From positions 1-60,545 of the forward strand of contig DGWA01000001.1 in NCBI GenBank assembly GCA_002395105.1: a DNA stretch of 60,545 bases, read 5' to 3'. This DNA comes from Rickettsiales bacterium UBA4270. Lineage in GTDB: Bacteria > Pseudomonadota > Alphaproteobacteria > Rickettsiales > Deianiraeaceae. Shown piece by piece: positions 55,903 through 60,545 of this stretch (position 1 is its first letter; every line of letters begins with the position of its first letter). Below the pieces are notes generated by a model. The model saw only the letters and a program-made list of their open reading frames with translations, ran no database searches and was not told the origin of the DNA. Position numbers and translations under genes: made by a program.

Positions 55903-57663
55903 ATGCAAAACAATGGAAAACAAAAAATAGAAACAATTACGCTTGGCGTATTTAATAACGATAGAGGAACATATGAAAATAACGCAAAAACAAACAACCA
56001 GATTATTTTTAAAATACAAAACGAAATATATATTGCCAATCGTGATACTGGGTTGCAACCTGAAGAAATAGTGAAGTTACAATCTAGTTTAATAAAAAAC
56101 AATACCATTAATATCAATATTGTGCAAAAAATCCCAGATACAATAGAAAATGGAAAAATATATATGGTAGTTGATCATGAACCAATAGATGATCGATTAA
56201 AAAATATGTTATTCTGCCTTCGTAAGATCTTCAATGAAATTATATCAGGAGGAGACGTAACCTTAAACTTTAACGCAAAAGATGAAAATACGCAACATGT
56301 AGCTAGAATATTCACACTTGTTTATAACACGAGAAAAAATAGTAAAAGATTATTTTTTGCAGCAGAAAATTACGAATCAATAAGATATAATATGGAATTT
56401 TCAGACGAAAAAAGTGAAAAAGACAACTGTGAAAAAATAAAAGATATCTTATTGGCTCATGCACCTCGTGCGAACGAACTTTTATTAGCGCATACCAATA
56501 TAATTGGCGGTCATTATGACACTTCAGATAAAAATAATATTTATACTCTTCGTTTACATTCTACATTTAGAAATGAACAAGATAATAAAAGCAAATATTT
56601 CAAACAAATACAAGAAATATCGAATTTCTATAATGTATATTGTCAAACAGAAGATGCAATAATTGGCGAAGCAAAAGAATTATACAAAAATGAAATAAAA
56701 GAACGAAATAAAAACACTTATGTTCATAAAACCAAAAAAGAACGAAATAAAATTTTTCCATCCAAACTTAACTCAATACCATTTGTTGGTAAATATATTG
56801 CTGCTAATGTTTATAAAGATAAAATTAATACAATCATGGAAAATACAGAAAAAGAGAAAAAGAAAAAAAACGAAAAAAAAGATAAACAAATGATAGAGGA
56901 ATATAACAAAACATTAGAAAAGGAAGTTAAAAAAAATAAACTTATAAATTCTATAGATGCAATAAAAGAACAAGATATAATCAATGCTGACAACGAATTA
57001 GAAAAAATTAGTAATGAAGAACCAACACCGGAAAATTTAAAAAATTTAGACGAAAGTGAAATTACTGATTTTAATCCTAATAATATTTCTGGGAATAAAA
57101 ACAATATTATTGAACTTGAAAATGAAGATGATTATTTCATAGATGAAGACGGTTTTGATAATGATGTTGAAAAAAATGATCCACAGCCAGCAAAAAAAGA
57201 AGAAGAAAAAGAAGAAAATCTTACTCATAATGATGAACGAAATAAAGAATCTACTCATATTTCAAAGCCAATACCACCGCCACAACGTAAAGCACCAAAT
57301 AGACAAGAAATGGCTATAAAACATCAACAACCATTACGGGAATCACAACCTGAACACGATACAAGCACGAAAGAAAAAAAGATAAAGGAACAAAAGCCTG
57401 CTAAAAAAACACCAGAACAAAAAAGTGCGCAGAAACAAAATATAGAAACATTAAGTTTTACCGAAAAAACGCCAAAACAAGACAAAAAAACGCCAAAACC
57501 AGAAATAAATTATCTTATACTAATACTATTGTTTATACTTGGAATATTTCCATCTTTAATTTATTATCTTTATAAAAAAAATGAACAAGAAACGTGGAGA
57601 AAAAACAACAATAACGCCGCTATTAACTTAAATAACAGACCACAATCACAACAAATCATTTAA
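55903..57663 (+). CDS. hypothetical low-complexity protein with C-terminal membrane anchor
   Basis: A 586-residue protein of unknown family. The N-terminal 270 residues look folded (TITLGVFNNDRGTYENN, IYMVVDHEPIDDRLKNM, VARIFTLVYNTRKNSKRLFFAAE). Then come a charged coiled-coil-like region (residues 310-400), a strongly acidic patch, and a proline/lysine-rich linker with KPIPPPQRKAPNRQ and repeated K-K-T-P. A single hydrophobic helix near residues 545-565 precedes a short polar tail. There is no signal peptide, so the arrangement is that of a tail-anchored protein, like the 2421-residue protein at 17.1 kb. A secreted, host-directed role is possible but unproven. Confidence 0.7.
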   Translation: MQNNGKQKIETITLGVFNNDRGTYENNAKTNNQIIFKIQNEIYIANRDTGLQPEEIVKLQSSLIKNNTININIVQKIPDTIENGKIYMVVDHEPIDDRLKNMLFCLRKIFNEIISGGDVTLNFNAKDENTQHVARIFTLVYNTRKNSKRLFFAAENYESIRYNMEFSDEKSEKDNCEKIKDILLAHAPRANELLLAHTNIIGGHYDTSDKNNIYTLRLHSTFRNEQDNKSKYFKQIQEISNFYNVYCQTEDAIIGEAKELYKNEIKERNKNTYVHKTKKERNKIFPSKLNSIPFVGKYIAANVYKDKINTIMENTEKEKKKKNEKKDKQMIEEYNKTLEKEVKKNKLINSIDAIKEQDIINADNELEKISNEEPTPENLKNLDESEITDFNPNNISGNKNNIIELENEDDYFIDEDGFDNDVEKNDPQPAKKEEEKEENLTHNDERNKESTHISKPIPPPQRKAPNRQEMAIKHQQPLRESQPEHDTSTKEKKIKEQKPAKKTPEQKSAQKQNIETLSFTEKTPKQDKKTPKPEINYLILILLFILGIFPSLIYYLYKKNEQETWRKNNNNAAINLNNRPQSQQII

Positions 57664-57723
57664 AATATAATTATTTTTTATCAACATTAATGATTTCACA
57701 GTTAAGTTAATTATATTATTATA

Positions 57724-58602
57724 TTATCGCCTCAAAAACCCATATTTATACACACCTTCTTCTATCTTTTTAGCTAATGATTTAAGTTTTAAACTAAGTT
57801 GTTCTATGGTTTCTTTCATCTCTGGATAAGCTTCACATTTAGTGCATCTTGAAGCTTTACCACTTTTATCAACTTTAACACCCTTTATAGCATTTAGAAC
57901 ATCTTGCCAGCTAGCTAAAGGATTATAGTAGTTAGTTTTGTTGTTAGTGTTACTACTATTTTGAATTTGAAGATAGTTAGAATGTTGTATATCACTTCTA
58001 ACTGCGTCAAAGCTATTATTATTTGTAACATTGTCAATAACAACAACATTACTTCCTTTGCCACACTTATTCTTATGGTAATAAGTATATAGTTCTTTGA
58101 CTGTGTTATAAACCTCTTGTGCTTCATTTGTAAGTTGTTTTTTACTTAGTTCTTGTTTAATTAAGTTCCGAACTTCTAAGTTTCTGTTAGAATACTCTAA
58201 TCCTAGTTCATCATTATCAAATAAACACCAATCTGTATTGTTTTTAGTAAACAATGCATAAACAATACAATTGTTTATGAAGTCTTGATCGTCTTCATAT
58301 AGATAGTGTTTATGCTTATTAAGACCATCTTCAACTTCGTTGAAGTATGGTGCTGTAAACTGGTCTCTGTCGTTGAGCCAGGTGTGCGGAATTGATGTTA
58401 TTGCAGCAACAGTTACGAAAGCTTGCCTGTAATTTTTTTCAGTAATTTCAATCGTATCACTTCGTTTCATAGATAATTCATAGTTTTGACTTATGTGGAC
58501 TTGACTCGCGTGTTGAAAATCTTGCCCGACGTATTGGATTGTCCCGATTTTGGATTTGTAGATAGTTTGCGTGTTGCATGTCGCTCCTGAGGTTGTAGAC
58601 AA
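57724..58602 (-). CDS. C-terminal half of the second type IIG-like R-M protein, out of frame
   Basis: A 292-codon frame whose only start is TTG at 58602. The protein begins in repeat copy 1 (IQYVGQDFQHASQVHIS) and continues ITEKNYRQAFVTVAAITSIPHTWLNDRDQFTAP, the stretch that follows the methylase core in intact type IIG-like proteins, then a C-terminal recognition-type region with a further repeat copy (SDIQHSNYLQIQ at about 57958-58000). The frame is open upstream to the (CT)7 tract but not joined to the methylase frame. One extra CT unit would join the two into a protein of about 920 residues. Whether it is translated alone is unknown. Confidence 0.6.
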   Translation of the reverse strand: MSTTSGATCNTQTIYKSKIGTIQYVGQDFQHASQVHISQNYELSMKRSDTIEITEKNYRQAFVTVAAITSIPHTWLNDRDQFTAPYFNEVEDGLNKHKHYLYEDDQDFINNCIVYALFTKNNTDWCLFDNDELGLEYSNRNLEVRNLIKQELSKKQLTNEAQEVYNTVKELYTYYHKNKCGKGSNVVVIDNVTNNNSFDAVRSDIQHSNYLQIQNSSNTNNKTNYYNPLASWQDVLNAIKGVKVDKSGKASRCTKCEAYPEMKETIEQLSLKLKSLAKKIEEGVYKYGFLRR

Positions 58603-60493
58603 CTGCTCTGAATTTGGATGTAGTTGCTGTTCTGAAAGTCGTTTCTTGCGTGATAGATGATCCCGAGAACTCTCTCTCTCTCTTGTCTGTATAACTTTTT
58701 AACCAATCAACTATAAAATCACCTTTGCTAAATTTCAAAAATGTTTTTTTGCCAATATAGTTGTTTTTTCCATCGAAAACATCAAATTCAAATTTATCTT
58801 CAAAAGGCGTTATTCCATCATAATGCCAAATTTGAAATGCTATTGGAAATTGTCCTTTTACATTGTCAAAAACATCCCCTGGAAAAACAAAACCAGTGAA
58901 AAATTTTATTTGCATTTTATTTCTAAAATCTGTAAGCTTGCTAGCATTTAGGTGTTTCAATGTTGAAAAACAACCAACATAACAACCACGAATATTATCA
59001 TAGATTTTTTCATAAAATTGTATAAATAAATCTTTGTTTGACATTCCTATTTTGTTCCTCTCCTTGCCACCACTGCTAACAACTCTTTTATTCCCCGCCT
59101 CAGCATACGGAGGATTAATGAATATAAGAAGGTTTTGTGGTTGATGTTTGATTATGTCCCATAGATCATTAGGTATTTTACCACCATCAGATATTGGTTT
59201 CCAGTCATCATTTAAGAAATCCATTTGAAATAGATGGTTGGATGGTGTATTCTTTAATCTACCAAGTGCCTGAATTAAACGAATATGACATCTTTTGAGA
59301 CTGGAGGCAAAAATTCTGTCTTGATGTGTTAGATCTTGAAGTAAGTTACCTGTTCCACAACAACAGTCCCATATGTAATACTTGTCTTGCCAATCAGGAC
59401 CTAGTGTTTTTGTTAAATACTCTACTGCTCTGTCAACAACTACTTTTGGTGTAAAGAAATCACCATGACGTTCACGGAGGTTTTGAGAAACAAGTAAATC
59501 AACTCGTTCAATTATTTTATTCCTATATTCTTCATCTGGTGGACGTTTGAATTTGTTCCAAAAGCTTTTATATTGTATTTGGTCTGTTATCTCAATATTA
59601 TCTTCAACAATTCTTTCAAACATACCTGTTGTACACTTAATAATAATCTTATCTTTATATTTATAATTATTATCATTTCTATCATATTGTAATACAACAT
59701 CTAGTTTTTCTGATAATGTTTTCCTACTCTCATCATCAAACATTAAATCAGCTAAATAACAATAAGGTAATATTTCATCTATTGTTCTATAATCTTCATC
59801 TATTCCTTTTTTAAATTTAATTAATGGAGCTACTTCTTTTAACCAATATTCTTCATATATCCAGTCAAAGTTATTAACTGTTATATGATTTTTATTTATT
59901 CTTGATGTATCTCTGAGCTCTATTAATTTCTTACCAAATTGTTCAAGGTTTTCCTCGTCTCTATTTGTTGTGTTATACAAAAACAATCCTTTGTTATCAT
60001 TCTTATTACTATTTCTTAGTATTATATCTTTAATAATCTTAACAGTATTTTCATCTAAATTACTCGCTTGTTGCTTTAAGTTAACGGTATCTTCTCCTGT
60101 TAACAATGAAGATATAGTAAACTTTTCTATTATAGCACCAGCATTACTACTAAAACAACCTATATAAGAAGGTATATAACTATCTAAACAACCTACGTAT
60201 GAAGGTAGTTTTTTCCTATTTCTTTCATTAACTTGTAAAGCTGTCATAACAGCTTGAGCCAACATCTTCCAAACATCTGTATCTTTATATTTACATTCTA
60301 ACCATATACAGTATTGTTCTAAATCACTTTTGTCTTTTGTTTTTTTATCTTTTTTATCATCCTGATTATTTGTATAAATTGCTACATCAACATCATTACC
60401 AGTAATAACACCATTGTTTCTCCAATCACTATTGGAGAAACCCCACTTCTCCATCTGATTACCACGAAAATTGAATTCATTGTTTTTGGACAT
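58478..60493 (-). CDS. type IIG-like R-M protein, nuclease-methyltransferase half
   Basis: A 671-residue protein with an N-terminal PD-(D/E)xK-like nuclease (Asp36 and Glu66-Cys-Lys68 in IWLECKYKD), a helical linker with short Cys/Gly repeats (SYVGCLDSYIPSYIGCF), and the methyltransferase core: AdoMet motif WDCCCGTGN (Asp376) and catalytic NPPY (Asn460-Tyr463). After residue 607 it runs through the (CT)7 tract (minus-strand AG repeat), passes repeat copy 3 out of frame, reads copy 2 in frame (RSDMQHANYLQIQ) and stops. So the present frame gives a protein without its C-terminal recognition domain. It is a paralogue of the intact gene at 0.3-2.8 kb. Confidence 0.75.
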   Translation of the reverse strand: MSKNNEFNFRGNQMEKWGFSNSDWRNNGVITGNDVDVAIYTNNQDDKKDKKTKDKSDLEQYCIWLECKYKDTDVWKMLAQAVMTALQVNERNRKKLPSYVGCLDSYIPSYIGCFSSNAGAIIEKFTISSLLTGEDTVNLKQQASNLDENTVKIIKDIILRNSNKNDNKGLFLYNTTNRDEENLEQFGKKLIELRDTSRINKNHITVNNFDWIYEEYWLKEVAPLIKFKKGIDEDYRTIDEILPYCYLADLMFDDESRKTLSEKLDVVLQYDRNDNNYKYKDKIIIKCTTGMFERIVEDNIEITDQIQYKSFWNKFKRPPDEEYRNKIIERVDLLVSQNLRERHGDFFTPKVVVDRAVEYLTKTLGPDWQDKYYIWDCCCGTGNLLQDLTHQDRIFASSLKRCHIRLIQALGRLKNTPSNHLFQMDFLNDDWKPISDGGKIPNDLWDIIKHQPQNLLIFINPPYAEAGNKRVVSSGGKERNKIGMSNKDLFIQFYEKIYDNIRGCYVGCFSTLKHLNASKLTDFRNKMQIKFFTGFVFPGDVFDNVKGQFPIAFQIWHYDGITPFEDKFEFDVFDGKNNYIGKKTFLKFSKGDFIVDWLKSYTDKREREFSGSSITQETTFRTATTSKFRAVVYNLRSDMQHANYLQIQNRDNPIRRARFSTRESSPHKSKL
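58483..58660 (-). repeat. three tandem diverged cassettes, each in a different reading frame
   Basis: Three copies of one peptide motif lie head to tail: copy 3 (IIYHARNDFQNSNYIQIQ, Asp codon at 58638-58640), copy 2 (VVYNLRSDMQHANYLQIQ, 58580-58582) and copy 1 (IQYVGQDFQHASQVHIS, 58519-58521). Spacings are 58 and 61 bases, so each copy is in a new frame. The DNA copies differ greatly while the peptides remain alike. G+C in 58501-58680 is 81 of 180 bases, against 18 of 60 and 15 of 60 in the adjacent sixties. Confidence 0.85.
58670..58683. repeat. (CT)7 dinucleotide tract
   Basis: Fourteen bases of CT repeat lie in the coding sequence just before the three-frame cassette block. With seven units the frame reads copy 2; with six it would read copy 3; with eight (or five) it would read copy 1 and the whole C-terminal half. 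Confidence 0.85.
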
Positions 60494-60545
60494 ATTAATT
60501 GTTTCTTAAAATCTCAACAACGTTTATCTTTGTATTTCTTTTTAT

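Noticed and set aside
58491..58706. 71-codon ORF containing repeat copy 3 as an independent gene
   Set aside because: It begins with TTG inside the methylase sequence; it is better treated as an alternative frame of the R-M gene.
58478..58706. Frame breaks in the R-M gene as plain sequencing error
   Set aside because: Possible in part, but a single indel cannot create three diverged peptide copies in three frames; long genes elsewhere in the window are free of frameshifts.
1..60545. CRISPR array, insertion sequence or prophage
   Set aside because: No regularly spaced direct repeats, transposase, integrase other than the Xer-type gene, or phage structural genes were seen.

Overview
This window is A+T-rich (about a quarter G+C by eye), densely packed, and looks like the chromosome of an intracellular alphaproteobacterium of the Rickettsiales/Holosporales type. 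The evidence is the Tim44-like/MltA pair, a PopZ-like polar protein, a MucR/Ros-type regulator, a DksA with the alphaproteobacterial one-cysteine finger, an IalB-family protein, a very long VirB6/TrbL-type type IV secretion protein, RNase J, and several large low-complexity proteins without bacterial relatives I recognise. TAA, TAG and TGA all serve as stops. Genus and species cannot be named from the sequence.

Layout: 0-2.8 kb holds a small ORF behind a perfect dyad and an 834-residue type IIG-like restriction-modification (R-M) protein. 2.9-16.3 kb is housekeeping and envelope: mltA, a tim44-like gene, an OmpA-like protein, fabG, a popZ-like gene, a reductase, atpE, rnj, an outer-membrane protein, a DsbA-like oxidoreductase, dksA, a severely short alaS, and lepA. 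16.4-26.7 kb carries tRNA-Glu(CTC), an IalB-like gene, a 2421-residue internally duplicated tail-anchored protein with a GxSxG motif, an SDR, and a 501-residue protein with a CE-clan cysteine-protease-like residue pattern. 26.9-33.6 kb: yajC, holB, a small membrane protein, a MucR-like regulator with twin operators, an acetylglutamate-kinase-like protein, an unannotated transcription unit (candidate ncRNA), two tandem MFS transporters and greA. 33.7-35.2 kb is an EcoRI-type adenine methyltransferase whose 5' part is frame-disrupted. 35.2-45.1 kb: an isolated mraZ, grpE, yraN, coaE, a SurA-N-like protein, a membrane-anchored protein, typA, a biotin-dependent acyl-CoA carboxylase alpha subunit, tRNA-Ser(GGA) and murJ. 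45.1-57.7 kb: giant VirB6-like protein, an unknown 522-residue protein, trmD, tilS, a xer recombinase, elbB, an M16 peptidase and a second tail-anchored low-complexity protein. 57.7-60.5 kb is a second type IIG-like R-M gene split into frames.

The most unusual structure is in that last gene (58483-58683). Just after a (CT)7 dinucleotide tract come three tandem, diverged copies of one short peptide cassette, each in a different reading frame, inside a segment of about 45% G+C between flanks of 25-30%. Adding one CT unit would join the methyltransferase half to its C-terminal half; losing one, or the present length, gives two different truncated ends. The EcoRI-type methyltransferase gene shows a parallel arrangement: repeated peptide motif in two frames, an A6 run and a (GA)5 tract whose +1-unit states would restore one continuous frame. 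I read these as candidate phase-variable DNA-modification loci, with decay as the main alternative.

The secretion component (VirB6-like), the CE-clan-like protein and the two C-terminally anchored proteins could together form a host-interaction set, but this is inference from architecture only.
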